From: Anaerocolumna chitinilytica
Lineage (GTDB): Bacteria > Bacillota > Clostridia > Lachnospirales > Lachnospiraceae
Direction: 5' to 3'
Assembly (NCBI RefSeq): GCF_014218355.1
Contig: NZ_AP023368.1
Span: 1,120,001-1,184,000 of the forward strand
DNA length: 64,000 nucleotides
How positions within the stretch are numbered: the first letter of the stretch is position 1; every line of letters begins with the position of its first letter. The notes under the pieces are model-generated. The model had not been told where the DNA came from. It searched no databases and worked only from the letters and a program-made list of their open reading frames with translations. Below, one piece after another: positions 1 to 9,527 of the stretch. The position numbers were made by a program, and so were the translations under genes.

Positions 1-512
1 CATCTTCCGATGGTATGTTAAATAATCTGCTTCTGGGACTTGGCATAATTGATAAGCCCATATTGTGGCTGGGAGTAAAAAAGTATTTTTGGTGGATTGT
101 AGCATTTTCTAACGTATGGAAAGAAATGGGGTGGAACTCCATTATATATATTGCTGCCATGAGCGGAATTGATTCTGCTCTTTATGAAGCAGCAGAAATC
201 GACGGTGCGAACCGTTACCGCAGAATGTGGCATGTAACCCTTCCGGGTATCCGGTCCACAATTATTGTTATTATGATTATGAACCTTGGCTGGATACTCA
301 ATTCCGGTTTTGAGGTACAGTACTTATTAGGCAGGGGCCTTGTTCAGGATGTGGCTCAGACCTTGGATATCTTCGTATTAAAATATGGCATCAGCAACGG
401 GAATTATTCCCTTGCAACAGCTGCCGGTATCTTTAAATCTGTAATTTCCATTGCACTGGTTATGTCTGCAAATTACCTGGCCAGCAAGTTTGGTGAAGAT
501 AACCTAATATAA
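1..512 (+). CDS. Sugar ABC transporter permease, LplB type (5' end outside window)
   Basis: This is the C-terminal part of an inner-membrane permease of a binding-protein-dependent oligosaccharide importer. The reading frame is already open at the first bases, so the gene starts upstream. The first ATG, at 15, lies inside the protein and is not taken as a start. About 165 residues remain, with several hydrophobic segments. The ATPase-contacting loop is visible as EAAEIDGAN near residue 61 counted from that ATG, which fits the EAA motif of MalF-like permeases. The LplB/YteP subfamily is suggested by the AAMSGIDSALYEAA context. It is followed after 17 bases by its LplC-type partner, so both belong to one operon. 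The solute-binding lipoprotein is presumably upstream. No ATPase gene is seen; such systems commonly share one MsmK-like ATPase. The substrate is inferred from the xylanolytic neighbours. Confidence 0.9.
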   Translation, partial: SSDGMLNNLLLGLGIIDKPILWLGVKKYFWWIVAFSNVWKEMGWNSIIYIAAMSGIDSALYEAAEIDGANRYRRMWHVTLPGIRSTIIVIMIMNLGWILNSGFEVQYLLGRGLVQDVAQTLDIFVLKYGISNGNYSLATAAGIFKSVISIALVMSANYLASKFGEDNLI

Positions 513-529
513 TCAGGGAGGAAAAGAAT

Positions 530-1450
530 ATGACTCACGAAATAAAAGTAAAAGAAAAAAGAGAGCGTGGTTTGGAACCGTTGATATTTCATTCTCTGAA
601 TGGTCTATTCATGCTTATTATCATTGTCATCATGCTGTATCCTTTCTGGAATACCGTGGCAGTATCCTTTAACGATGCTCAGGATTCCTTAAGAGGCGGA
701 ATTACCTTATTCCCCCGTATAATATCAACCTACAGCTATGAGATGGTCTTTAAGAATCCTCTCCTTGCCAGAGCTGCGTTAAACTCCATCTTACGAACTG
801 CTCTTGCTACAGTTCTTGGCGTATTTATCTGCTCCTTAATCGGGTATGTGCTGTCACGTCCTGAGTTTGTCTGGAGAAAGTTCGTAACCAGATACTTTAT
901 TATTACAATGTACATATCAGCCGGCTTAATACCTACCTACTTCCTGATGAAGGACCTTAACCTCATCAATAAATTCCTGGTATATATTCTGCCCGGACTA
1001 ATCAGCGTATTTAATGTCATTATTATTAAATCCTTTATGCAAAACCTTCCGGAAAGCCTTTCAGAAGCCGCTAAGGTGGATGGGGCCGGTTATTTCAGAT
1101 GTTATTGGCAGATTATACTGCCCTGCTGTAAGCCTGTGCTGGCGACGGTTACTCTCTGGTGTGCGGTTGGAGCCTGGAATTCCTGGTTTGACACCTTTCT
1201 TTACTGCTCCAGCAAGGATAGTCTTACTACATTACAGTATGAAATGATGAAGCTGCTTTCTTCCGCCATGGGAAGTGCTTCGAAGGATGCAACCTCCATT
1301 TTCAGTCAGACCACCGTTACCCAGACGGTTACCCCTACATCTATGAGAGCAGCGGTAACCGTAGTGGCCTCCCTGCCGATTCTGGTGGTATATCCATTTC
1401 TCCAAAAATACTTTGTAAACGGAGTTACCGTTGGTGCCGTAAAGGGCTGA
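530..1450 (+). CDS. Carbohydrate ABC transporter permease, LplC/YtcP type
   Basis: This is the second membrane subunit of the importer begun upstream. The 306-residue length is normal for the family. A GGGAGGAAAAG ribosome-binding site sits just before the ATG. Hydrophobic segments run along the protein from about residue 25, and the EAA loop reads SEAAKVDGAG with its glutamate near residue 179. The C-terminus, ending NGVTVGAVKG, is characteristic of LplC-like permeases. It would pair with the preceding LplB-type subunit and an ATPase encoded elsewhere. The glycoside hydrolase genes begin 168 bases downstream in the same direction, so the transporter probably feeds these enzymes with xylan-derived oligosaccharides. 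That substrate is inferred from context, not read from the sequence. Confidence 0.93.
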   Translation: MTHEIKVKEKRERGLEPLIFHSLNGLFMLIIIVIMLYPFWNTVAVSFNDAQDSLRGGITLFPRIISTYSYEMVFKNPLLARAALNSILRTALATVLGVFICSLIGYVLSRPEFVWRKFVTRYFIITMYISAGLIPTYFLMKDLNLINKFLVYILPGLISVFNVIIIKSFMQNLPESLSEAAKVDGAGYFRCYWQIILPCCKPVLATVTLWCAVGAWNSWFDTFLYCSSKDSLTTLQYEMMKLLSSAMGSASKDATSIFSQTTVTQTVTPTSMRAAVTVVASLPILVVYPFLQKYFVNGVTVGAVKG

Positions 1451-1617
1451 AATTTGGCAGTGATTCCTTCTGAAATGATAAGTGTATTAACAAAGAGCAA
1501 TATATGAGGGCAGAAGAGCACTAGGTGACAGGCCAGACGCAGTAGAAAGGTTTATAATTATTTTCGGTGGAAATATAAACCATTTAACAACTATCAATAA
1601 ATAAATGGAGAGAATCT

Positions 1618-3774
1618 ATGTCTGAATTGGTTCATAACAGTATAAAAATCGAAGAGTACAGAAAAAGAGCAGAAGAGCTGGTCGCACAGATGACATTGGA
1701 AGAAAAAGTATTTCAGATGCTTCACTCTGCCCCAGCTATTGAAAGACTTGGGGTAAAGGCCTACAACTGGTGGAACGAAGGACTTCACGGAGTGGCCAGG
1801 GCAGGAGTGGCTACGGTATTTCCCCAGGCAATCGGCCTTGCCGCAACCTTTAATGAGGATTTATTGGAAGAGGTAGCGGATGCCATCTCAACGGAAGCCA
1901 GAGGAAAATTCGCCATGCAGCAGGAATTCGGCGATACGGATATTTATAAAGGGCTGACCCTCTGGTCGCCTAATATCAATATTTTCCGCGATCCCAGATG
2001 GGGAAGGGGGCATGAGACCTATGGAGAAGACCCTTACCTGACCTCCAGATTGGGGGTACGTTTTATACAGGGAATCCAGGGACATGACGAGAACTTCTTA
2101 AAGGCGGCTGCCTGCGCCAAGCATTTTGCAGTACATTCAGGACCGGAAGCTTTAAGGCATGAATTTAATGCGGAAGTATCCATGCAGGATTTATACGAAA
2201 CCTATCTGCCGGCCTTTAAAGCCTGTGTGCAGGAGGCAGGTGTTGAAGTTGTAATGGGAGCCTATAACCGTACCAACGGAGAACCATGCTGCGGCAGCAG
2301 TCTTCTCTTGAAGAAAATCCTAAGAGAGGATTGGGGGTTTGAGGGACATGTAGTGTCTGACTGCTGGGCTATTAAGGACTTTCATGAAAACCACAAGGTC
2401 ACGGCAGGCCCGGTGGAATCCGTAGCACTGGCAGTAAAGCAGGGATGTGACCTAAACTGCGGCAATATCTTTGTTTACCTGCTTCAGGCGGTGGAAAAGG
2501 GGTTGGTTACCGAGGAAGAGATAGATAGAGCGGTTATCAGACTGTTTACTACCAGAATGAAGCTTGGATTATTTGAAGAAAAGGAAAAAATGCCTTATCA
2601 AGAGATTACCTATAAGCTGGTGGACTCTGATAGGATGAGAAGGCTTAACAGAAAGGTTGCCAGAGAATGTCTGGTGCTTCTCAAAAATGAGAATCAGCTT
2701 CTACCTTTGAATAAATCAAAGGTGAAGACTATCGGGATAATAGGGCCAAATGCAGACAGCAGAAAGGCCTTGGTTGGTAACTATGAAGGAACAGCCTCCA
2801 GATATGTGACTGTATTGGAAGGATTAAAGGATTATTTGGGAGAGGATGTCCGGGTATTCTATTCTGAAGGGTGTCATCTGTATAAAGATAGAATAAGCGG
2901 TCTTTCTGCCAGCAACGATAGAATTGCAGAGGTGAAGGGGGTCTGCAAGGAAAGTGATGCAGTAATCGTTTGTCTCGGATTGGATGCTGATTTGGAAGGA
3001 GAAGAGGGCGATACCGGCAATCAATTTGCCAGCGGAGATAAACTGGATTTGAGATTTCCGGGCTTGCAGCATGATATATTGCAGGCAGCTTATGAAAGCG
3101 GAAAACCCGTTATTCTGGTAGTTTTAAGCGGAAGTGCTATGGGACTTAGCTGGGCAGATGAACATATTCCCGCCATTATTCAGGGCTGGTATCCCGGAGC
3201 AGAGGGAGGCAGAGCGATTGCGGAAGTAATCTTTGGCGAACATTCCCCGGAGGGAAAACTGCCTGTGACCTTTTACCATACGGAGCAGGAACTGCCGGAC
3301 TTTACGGACTATTCCATGAAGAACCGAACCTACCGCTATTTGGAAAAGGAAGCCTTATATCCCTTTGGCTATGGATTATCCTATACTTCCTTTGAGATAG
3401 CCAATATCCGTCCGGATAATGCCCTTATAACAGAAAAAGGGGTAAATATCTCGCTGGATATATCCAATACCGGTAAATTGCCGGGAGGAGAAGTGCTGCA
3501 AATTTATGTGAAGGCGGAGCGGGAAGCCACTCCTAATCCTCAGCTAAAAGCTTTTAGAAAGGTATACCTGGCACCAGGGGAAAAGAAGGAGCTTAACATA
3601 GAACTCCCTCATACGGCTTTTAGCCTTTGTGATGAGAATGGCATCGGAAAAGTATTACCCGGAAAATATACCGTATATGTAGGAACCTCTCAGCCGGATA
3701 CCAGAAGCCGTGCCCTTACGGGAAGAGAGCCGGCAGCTTTTGAAATTAAATGTATGAATGAGTTAAGCTGCTAA
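1618..3774 (+). CDS. Glycoside hydrolase family 3, probable beta-xylosidase
   Basis: This cytoplasmic exo-acting glycosidase, without a signal peptide, has 718 residues, usual for GH3 enzymes with N-terminal TIM barrel, alpha/beta sandwich and C-terminal fibronectin-III-like domains. The first domain carries WWNEGLHGVAR near residue 45, typical of GH3 beta-xylosidase/arabinofuranosidase members. SPNINIFRDPRWGRG and CAKHFAVHSG follow. The nucleophile is the Asp of VVSDCW, residue 248. The FnIII-like domain occupies about residues 590-700. A GGAGAG site precedes the ATG. Its position between a sugar importer and GH39/GH67 genes supports release of xylose (or arabinose) from imported xylo-oligosaccharides. 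A beta-glucosidase activity cannot be excluded from sequence alone. Confidence 0.92.
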   Translation: MSELVHNSIKIEEYRKRAEELVAQMTLEEKVFQMLHSAPAIERLGVKAYNWWNEGLHGVARAGVATVFPQAIGLAATFNEDLLEEVADAISTEARGKFAMQQEFGDTDIYKGLTLWSPNINIFRDPRWGRGHETYGEDPYLTSRLGVRFIQGIQGHDENFLKAAACAKHFAVHSGPEALRHEFNAEVSMQDLYETYLPAFKACVQEAGVEVVMGAYNRTNGEPCCGSSLLLKKILREDWGFEGHVVSDCWAIKDFHENHKVTAGPVESVALAVKQGCDLNCGNIFVYLLQAVEKGLVTEEEIDRAVIRLFTTRMKLGLFEEKEKMPYQEITYKLVDSDRMRRLNRKVARECLVLLKNENQLLPLNKSKVKTIGIIGPNADSRKALVGNYEGTASRYVTVLEGLKDYLGEDVRVFYSEGCHLYKDRISGLSASNDRIAEVKGVCKESDAVIVCLGLDADLEGEEGDTGNQFASGDKLDLRFPGLQHDILQAAYESGKPVILVVLSGSAMGLSWADEHIPAIIQGWYPGAEGGRAIAEVIFGEHSPEGKLPVTFYHTEQELPDFTDYSMKNRTYRYLEKEALYPFGYGLSYTSFEIANIRPDNALITEKGVNISLDISNTGKLPGGEVLQIYVKAEREATPNPQLKAFRKVYLAPGEKKELNIELPHTAFSLCDENGIGKVLPGKYTVYVGTSQPDTRSRALTGREPAAFEIKCMNELSC

Positions 3775-3818
3775 TCCAGGCCGCCAGAGACCGACTGGTA
3801 AACTTTTATATAAAAAAA

Positions 3819-3878
3819 TGCTTCGAGGGTCTAAAACTTTGTCTTTGCACAAAAGCAGGAGTTTTGACCCTCGAAGTA
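3819..3878. repeat. Intergenic inverted repeat A (hairpin)
   Basis: The arms CTTCGAGGGTC (3821-3831) and GACCCTCGAAG (3866-3876) are perfect complements. The pairing continues inward through AAACT/AGTTT and outward through a wobble pair and a U-A pair. The loop contains the sequence TTTGCACAAAA, which also occurs in inverted repeat B further along the locus. No T-run follows the right arm, so it is a poor match to an intrinsic terminator. RNA stability or operon-modulating structure, or a small mobile palindromic repeat, are the alternatives. Confidence 0.75.
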
Positions 3879-3924
3879 TATAAATTCGATACCGACGAAG
3901 TAAAAAGAAAGAAGGTCAGGGACA

Positions 3925-5847
3925 GTGAACACAGAACAACAATTCAGGCTGCCAAGGCTAATAAGTGATGGTATGGTACTGAGACAGGGAAGAACGGCAA
4001 ATATATGGGGATATGCCAGTCCGGGAGAGCGAATTGCCGTACGGTTTCTGGGAGAGAACACAGAAACTGTCACCGGAATAGATGGCAAGTGGATTGCGCG
4101 GTTATATGACCTTAAACCCGGAGGACCCTATGAGATGCTTATCACCTGCGAAAGCGAAGAAGAAATCCGGTTAAAGGATATCTTGATTGGGGAGGTATGG
4201 GTTTGTTCGGGCCAGTCCAATATGGAATTGCCTATAAGCCGTGTGGCCGATCGGTATCCCCAGGTAAGAGAAGATGAGGGGAATACAAATATCCGTGTCT
4301 TTAAGATTAATGAAAAGTATAGTTTTCATGGACCCTTGAAGGAATTGGAATCCGGTCATTGGCAGGCTGCCGCAAAAAGCACTATTATGGATTTTTCCGC
4401 AGTGGCCTATTTCTTTGCACAATATTTGTATGAGGCGGCTTCTATCCCGGTAGGTATCATAAACGCAAGTCTTGGCGGATCACCTGCACAGGCCTGGATG
4501 AGTGAAGAAATGCTGGAAGATTTCTTAGTATATAAAGAGGATATAACAGCCTGTAAAAATGATGACTTTATAACGGCCCAGCTGAGCAGAAATGAGACCC
4601 TTTCGGAGGAATGGTGCAATTATCTGGAGGGACAGGATGAAGGGTTAGGCAGAGAAGGCCAGCCCTGGTATCATCCGCAGTTGCGGGATGAAGATTGGCA
4701 GGAGATTACTCTCCCGGGGTTTTTCGCCGAAGCGGGACTTAAAGATTTTACAGGGAGTTTGTGGTTTCGAAAAAAAATATATCTTTCGGAAGACACAGAA
4801 GGAAAACAAGCCACTCTTTTGCTGGGAACCATCGTAGACAGTGACGAAGTATATATAAATGGCATATTAGTCGGCAGTACCCCTTATCAGTATCCACCGA
4901 GAAAATACACGGTGCCGGAAGGAATTTTAAGAGCAGGAGAAAATACACTAACTGTCAGGGTGGTGTGCGATACGGGAAATGGACGATTCACACCAGGAAA
5001 GAGATATGCCCTTATAACAGAAAGGGAAGAGATTTCCCTGGAGGGCTTATGGAAATACCGGGTTGGCGGTGTATGCGGCAAAAGACCGGAAACAATCTTT
5101 ATCAGTTGGAAGCCCACAGGACTTTATAACGGGATGCTGGCACCCTGTCTGGATTATACCATAACCGGCGCTCTTTGGTATCAGGGAGAATCCAACACTG
5201 GCAGCCCGGATAATTATCAGGAACTGTTCCAAAAACTGATAGGAGGCTGGCGAAGAAATTGGAAGCAGGGAGATTTTCCTTTTCTTTTTGTTCAATTACC
5301 AAACTTTTCGATTGATATACCGGCTGGAGATATGGGGTGGCAAAAGATACGGGAAGCGCAACGCCAGGCACTGAAGCTTCCAAACACAGCTATGGTTGTG
5401 TCCATTGATCTGGGGGAAGATAACGATATTCACCCCACAAAGAAGAAAGAAATTGCCTACCGTCTTTCACTTTGTGCAAGAGCTCTGACAGGATTGGAGG
5501 AATTGGAATATAGCGGTCCCCAGGTAATGGAAGCGGTACTAAAGGGGGAGGAGATAGTCCTGACCTTTTCCCATGCGCAGGCGGGTATGGTTACACAAAG
5601 CGGCAGCCTTAATCCCGGTAATTTTTTGATAGCCGGTAAGAATAAGCAATACCAAAAGGCGGAAGCTGTGATCTCAGGCAATCAGGTTATCTTAAGATGG
5701 CAGATTTCAAAGGGAGAAACAATGGTGCAGAGACCGGAATATGTTCGTTATGCCTATTCTGGCAGTACAGAGGAGGCATTGCTGTACAATAGGGAAGGCC
5801 TCCCGGCCTCACCTTTTGAAGTAAAAATAAAACAGAATGACAGATAA
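3925..5847 (+). CDS. Sialate O-acetylesterase-like carbohydrate esterase (SASA/CE6-like)
   Basis: This is a cytoplasmic SGNH-hydrolase-fold carbohydrate deacetylase of 640 residues. The GTG start follows an AAGGTCAGGGA-type site. The nucleophile block reads VCSGQSNME with Ser98. A second family block, GALWYQGESN, lies near residue 420, and the C-terminal Asp/His pair is in NDIHPTKK (Asp501, His503). Between the first and second blocks lies a jelly-roll insert (about residues 275-390) resembling the GH2 sugar-binding domain, as is common in this family. No signal peptide is present. Family members act on acetylated sugars. Being inside a xylan locus, it most likely removes acetyl groups from imported acetyl-xylo-oligosaccharides rather than from sialic acid. 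Its stop codon lies 14 bases before the likely start of the GH39 gene. Confidence 0.9.
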   Translation: MNTEQQFRLPRLISDGMVLRQGRTANIWGYASPGERIAVRFLGENTETVTGIDGKWIARLYDLKPGGPYEMLITCESEEEIRLKDILIGEVWVCSGQSNMELPISRVADRYPQVREDEGNTNIRVFKINEKYSFHGPLKELESGHWQAAAKSTIMDFSAVAYFFAQYLYEAASIPVGIINASLGGSPAQAWMSEEMLEDFLVYKEDITACKNDDFITAQLSRNETLSEEWCNYLEGQDEGLGREGQPWYHPQLRDEDWQEITLPGFFAEAGLKDFTGSLWFRKKIYLSEDTEGKQATLLLGTIVDSDEVYINGILVGSTPYQYPPRKYTVPEGILRAGENTLTVRVVCDTGNGRFTPGKRYALITEREEISLEGLWKYRVGGVCGKRPETIFISWKPTGLYNGMLAPCLDYTITGALWYQGESNTGSPDNYQELFQKLIGGWRRNWKQGDFPFLFVQLPNFSIDIPAGDMGWQKIREAQRQALKLPNTAMVVSIDLGEDNDIHPTKKKEIAYRLSLCARALTGLEELEYSGPQVMEAVLKGEEIVLTFSHAQAGMVTQSGSLNPGNFLIAGKNKQYQKAEAVISGNQVILRWQISKGETMVQRPEYVRYAYSGSTEEALLYNREGLPASPFEVKIKQNDR

Positions 5848-5860
5848 GGAGGTACAGGGT

Positions 5861-7375
5861 TTGGATACAAGGTTAAACTATAAAGTCGATCCTATGGATA
5901 GAGTGGAATTCCACAATAATGCCTGCTTTTGCATTGGTACCGGGCGGATGAATCTTGCTTTAAGACACGAATACCATGAGCAGTTAAAGAAGGTTCAGGA
6001 GGAGATTGGGTTCTCCCATATCAGAGGACATGGACTGCTTTGCGATGACATGGCTGTCTATCATACCTATGAAGAAGACGGGGAAGAAAAAGCGGAATAT
6101 AATTTTACTTATCTTGATATGGTATTTGATGATTACAGATCAATGGGCCTTAAGCCCTTTGTTGAATTGGGCTTTATGCCTGAAAAGCTGGCTTCAGGAG
6201 ACCAGACGGTATTTTACTGGAAAGGAAATGTGACTCCTCCAAAAGATTATGACAAGTGGGCCGATCTGGTGACCGCCGTAATTGAACACTGGATCAACCG
6301 TTATGGGAGGGATGAGGTGGTTACCTGGCCTTTTGAGGTATGGAATGAGCCGAATCTTGGCGGCTTCTGGAAGGGTGCCGATATGCCGGAGTATTTTAAG
6401 CTCTATGAGGTGACAAGCAAAGCGGTAAAGAAATGTGATTCCGGAATCCGTGTGGGAGGACCGGCTATTTGCGGAGTAGATGATGAGCGCTGGCTGCGTT
6501 CCTTTTTGGAATACTGTTCTGCTAACAGGGTACCTCTTGATTTTGTGACCAGGCATGCCTATGCCACGGAGGCACCGCAAAATGAAGGACATTATCAATA
6601 CCAGAAATTAAGAACCCCGGAAGCATTTATTGCCGAACTTAATACAAGCCGCAGTATCATTGACAGCTTTACAGAGTATGCTGGTATGGAGATGCATATT
6701 ACGGAGTTTAATACTTCCTATACGCCATTGAACCCCATACATGATACCAACCTAAATGCGGCATATGTGGCACGTCTTTTAAGTGAAATGGGAGATACCT
6801 GCGCCTCTTACTCCTATTGGACTTTTGGAGATGTTTTTGAAGAGGCAGGTGTTTCCTTTACACCCTTTTCCGGCTGCTTTGGACTTTTAGCCAACGGAAA
6901 GATACCTAAACCTACTTACTGGGCCTTCTCTTTCTTTCAGAAACTGGGGGAAAATGCAATCTTCAGGAATGAGCATGCCGTCATAACGAAGGACGGGAAA
7001 GGAATTCTGCGCGGAGTCTGCTGGAACATAGCGGAGGAGGAGGGACCATCTTATCTAACACTTGATTTTTCTCTGGAGCTTGAGAAAGGCAAATATGTCC
7101 TGATACAGAAGATGGTGGATGAAGATACCTGCAATCCGCTTAAGACCTGGGTGAATATGGGGATGCCGGCTAATCCTGCCGCAGAGGAGCTTAAGTTAAT
7201 AAAGGAAACAGCCCTGCCACAGGTTAGTACAAAAACTTTTGAAGTGATGGATAAGGAAGGGAAGGTAGAAATCAAACTTTCAGCCAACGGACTTTGTTAT
7301 TTTGAGATAAAACCTGTACAGGCCAAGGCGGACAGAGGATATAAACCAGAGTGGATTAGAGGAGTGGATAGGTAA
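5861..7375 (+). CDS. Glycoside hydrolase family 39, beta-xylosidase
   Basis: This is a retaining cytoplasmic xylosidase of about 504 residues. The acid/base glutamate lies in EVWNEPN (Glu163 from this start) and the nucleophile in HITEFNTSY (Glu282). IRGHGLL near the N-terminus and VVTWPFEVWNEPN are typical of GH39 beta-xylosidases. I chose the TTG at 5861 because a strong AAGGAGG lies at 5846-5852, eight bases upstream. The in-frame ATG at 5837 would place that site inside the gene and overlap the end of the esterase gene. The tight spacing to the esterase implies translation within one operon. Expected role: hydrolysis of xylo-oligosaccharides to xylose beside the GH3 enzyme. Confidence 0.92.
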   Translation: MDTRLNYKVDPMDRVEFHNNACFCIGTGRMNLALRHEYHEQLKKVQEEIGFSHIRGHGLLCDDMAVYHTYEEDGEEKAEYNFTYLDMVFDDYRSMGLKPFVELGFMPEKLASGDQTVFYWKGNVTPPKDYDKWADLVTAVIEHWINRYGRDEVVTWPFEVWNEPNLGGFWKGADMPEYFKLYEVTSKAVKKCDSGIRVGGPAICGVDDERWLRSFLEYCSANRVPLDFVTRHAYATEAPQNEGHYQYQKLRTPEAFIAELNTSRSIIDSFTEYAGMEMHITEFNTSYTPLNPIHDTNLNAAYVARLLSEMGDTCASYSYWTFGDVFEEAGVSFTPFSGCFGLLANGKIPKPTYWAFSFFQKLGENAIFRNEHAVITKDGKGILRGVCWNIAEEEGPSYLTLDFSLELEKGKYVLIQKMVDEDTCNPLKTWVNMGMPANPAAEELKLIKETALPQVSTKTFEVMDKEGKVEIKLSANGLCYFEIKPVQAKADRGYKPEWIRGVDR

Positions 7376-7477
7376 TTTCTATGCAAACAGATATTTGTGT
7401 AGATTAAGGTCACTCAAAGCGGTTCCGGTTTTACTAAAGTAAATAGAGGATAACCAGATAGCAGAATGGAGAGAATT

Positions 7478-9484
7478 ATGGATTATAGTCTGGCATGGCT
7501 TTCTTACCGCAGACTTCCTTTCTATGAGGAAAAGGAGTATTTTCAGAAGCTATATGTGCAGGGGGAAGACGGCATTACAAGCTCGGCTGTTTATGAGATT
7601 TGCCGCGGGGCAGAGGAAATACTCGGGATAAGGACTGAGATAGTAAGACTTCCGGTTTCTGTGGGAAATGAAAAGTCTGAAGTGAAAGAGGGAATTTATC
7701 TGTTTTTGGACAGCAATGGCCCCTCTGGCGGCGGATACCGCATTTTTGAGGAAAAGGGAGTAATATGGATTACTGCTGCAGAGCCCGAAGGGCTTTTATA
7801 CGGAAGCTTTGAACTGATACGGCAGGTACAAAGAGAAAGAACTCTAAAAGGTCTTGAGCTGCTTCGGATACCGGAGAATCCGCTGCGGATGCTGAATCAT
7901 TGGGATAATCTTGACGGCAGTATAGAAAGAGGATATTCGGGTAAGTCCTTCTTTTTCCGGGATAATGAGGTTCTGGTAGGAAAAAGAACGGAGGATTATG
8001 CCAGACTGGCAGCTTCTGTCGGGATTAATGGAGTAGTAATTAACAATGTGAACGTAACAGAAAGGGCTACAAAACTGATTACCTGTGAATATGCCATTTC
8101 TTTAAAGAGAATGGGTGAAGTCTTTTCGAAATATGGAATACGCCTTTATCTCAGCCTGAATTTTGCGGCTCCTATAGAGCTTGGTGGTCTTGCTACGGCG
8201 GATCCGGAGGCTATGGAAGTAAGGGAATGGTGGCAGGCCCAAATGAAAGAGACCTTCCGGAATATCCCATCACTGGGAGGTTTTTTGGTAAAAGCGGATT
8301 CGGAAGGAAGACCCGGGCCTTTTACCTATGACAGGACGCAGGCACAGGGAGCCAATATGCTGGCGGAAGCGGTGAAGCCATATGGAGGTATTATTATATG
8401 GCGTTGTTTTGTATATAACTGTACCCAGGACTGGAGGGACCAGAAAACAGACAGGGCACGTTCAGCCTACGATTATTTCATGCCCTTGGATGGTGACTTT
8501 CATGAGAATGTGATTCTTCAGATAAAAAACGGCCCCATGGATTTTCAGGTAAGGGAGCCTGTCTCACCGCTCTTCGGAGCGTTGAGCAAAACAAATCAGA
8601 TATTAGAAGTGCAGATTGCTCAGGAGTATACCGGGCAGCAAAAGCATGTATGCTATCTGATTCCCCAGTTCAAGGAGATTCTTGGCTTTCACACCCGCTG
8701 CAGGGAAGAGGGAGACACGGTTGCGGATATCATAAGCGGGCGCTGCTTTTCCCGCAGGAACTGCGGTATGGCGGCAGTAGCCAATACCGGTTCGGATTCC
8801 AACTGGACGGGTCATGACCTGGCGGCGGCCAATTGGTATGGCTTTGGGCGCCTTGCCTTTGAGCCCTCCCTTTCAGCAGAGGATATTGCGAGAGAGTGGT
8901 GTGAATGCACCTTCGGTACAAACGCACAGGTGGTTCATGCCGTGTGCAAAATACTGATGATGTCCTGGCCAGCTTATGAAAAATACACTTCTCCCCTGGG
9001 GATAGGATGGATGGTAAATCCGAACAATCACTACGGCCCCAGTGTGGATGGATACGAATATGACAGATGGGGGACCTATCACAGGGCAGATCATCTGGGA
9101 ATCGGAGTGGAGAGAGGAAAGGCGGGAACAGGATTTGCTCAGACCTATCTGGAGCCCAACGCTTCCATTTATGAGGAGGCAGAGACTTGTCCGGAGGAGC
9201 TGCTGCTGTTCTTCCACTATATCCCCTATACCTATATGCTAAAGAGTGGAAAGACATTGATACAGCATATCTATGACTCCCACTTTGAAGGCGTGGAGGA
9301 TGTGGAGAAAATAATAGGTCTTTGGGAAGGGCTGAGAGAATTGGTGCCAGGTGAGATATTTGACCGGGTAAAGCTTCGTATGGAACATCAGTTGGAGAGT
9401 TCTCTTGAGTGGAGAGACCAAATTAATTCTTATTTTTATAGAAAATCCTTTATTGCGGATGAAAAGGGAAGAACGATCTATTAA
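7478..9484 (+). CDS. Glycoside hydrolase family 67, alpha-glucuronidase
   Basis: This cytoplasmic enzyme removes (4-O-methyl)-D-glucuronic acid from the non-reducing end of aldouronic acids derived from glucuronoxylan. The length of about 668 residues fits the family. The N-terminal domain (to about 125) is followed by the TIM barrel with VKADSEGRPGP, KNGPMDFQVREP and QIAQEYTGQ. In known GH67 enzymes the catalytic Glu, Asp and Glu lie in these blocks. The C-terminal domain has GSDSNWTGHDL and NPNNHYGPS. ATG 7478 is preferred because GGAGAG precedes it closely; an alternative ATG at 7466 lacks a good site. No signal peptide is present. It is the most diagnostic gene of the locus: it points to glucuronoxylan as the substrate. 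Confidence 0.95.
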   Translation: MDYSLAWLSYRRLPFYEEKEYFQKLYVQGEDGITSSAVYEICRGAEEILGIRTEIVRLPVSVGNEKSEVKEGIYLFLDSNGPSGGGYRIFEEKGVIWITAAEPEGLLYGSFELIRQVQRERTLKGLELLRIPENPLRMLNHWDNLDGSIERGYSGKSFFFRDNEVLVGKRTEDYARLAASVGINGVVINNVNVTERATKLITCEYAISLKRMGEVFSKYGIRLYLSLNFAAPIELGGLATADPEAMEVREWWQAQMKETFRNIPSLGGFLVKADSEGRPGPFTYDRTQAQGANMLAEAVKPYGGIIIWRCFVYNCTQDWRDQKTDRARSAYDYFMPLDGDFHENVILQIKNGPMDFQVREPVSPLFGALSKTNQILEVQIAQEYTGQQKHVCYLIPQFKEILGFHTRCREEGDTVADIISGRCFSRRNCGMAAVANTGSDSNWTGHDLAAANWYGFGRLAFEPSLSAEDIAREWCECTFGTNAQVVHAVCKILMMSWPAYEKYTSPLGIGWMVNPNNHYGPSVDGYEYDRWGTYHRADHLGIGVERGKAGTGFAQTYLEPNASIYEEAETCPEELLLFFHYIPYTYMLKSGKTLIQHIYDSHFEGVEDVEKIIGLWEGLRELVPGEIFDRVKLRMEHQLESSLEWRDQINSYFYRKSFIADEKGRTIY

Positions 9485-9527
9485 AATTATCATTGTAAAA
9501 AAGGGGAACTTAACTTATAGAAGTATC

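Noticed and set aside
5837..5860. ATG start at 5837 for the GH39 gene
   Set aside because: It overlaps the end of the preceding gene and contains the strong AAGGAGG site that serves the TTG at 5861.
8730..9257. Minus-strand reading frame of 175 codons inside the GH67 gene
   Set aside because: It is fully overlapped by a well-supported GH67 gene, has low-complexity Pro/Ser/Arg composition and no ribosome-binding site.
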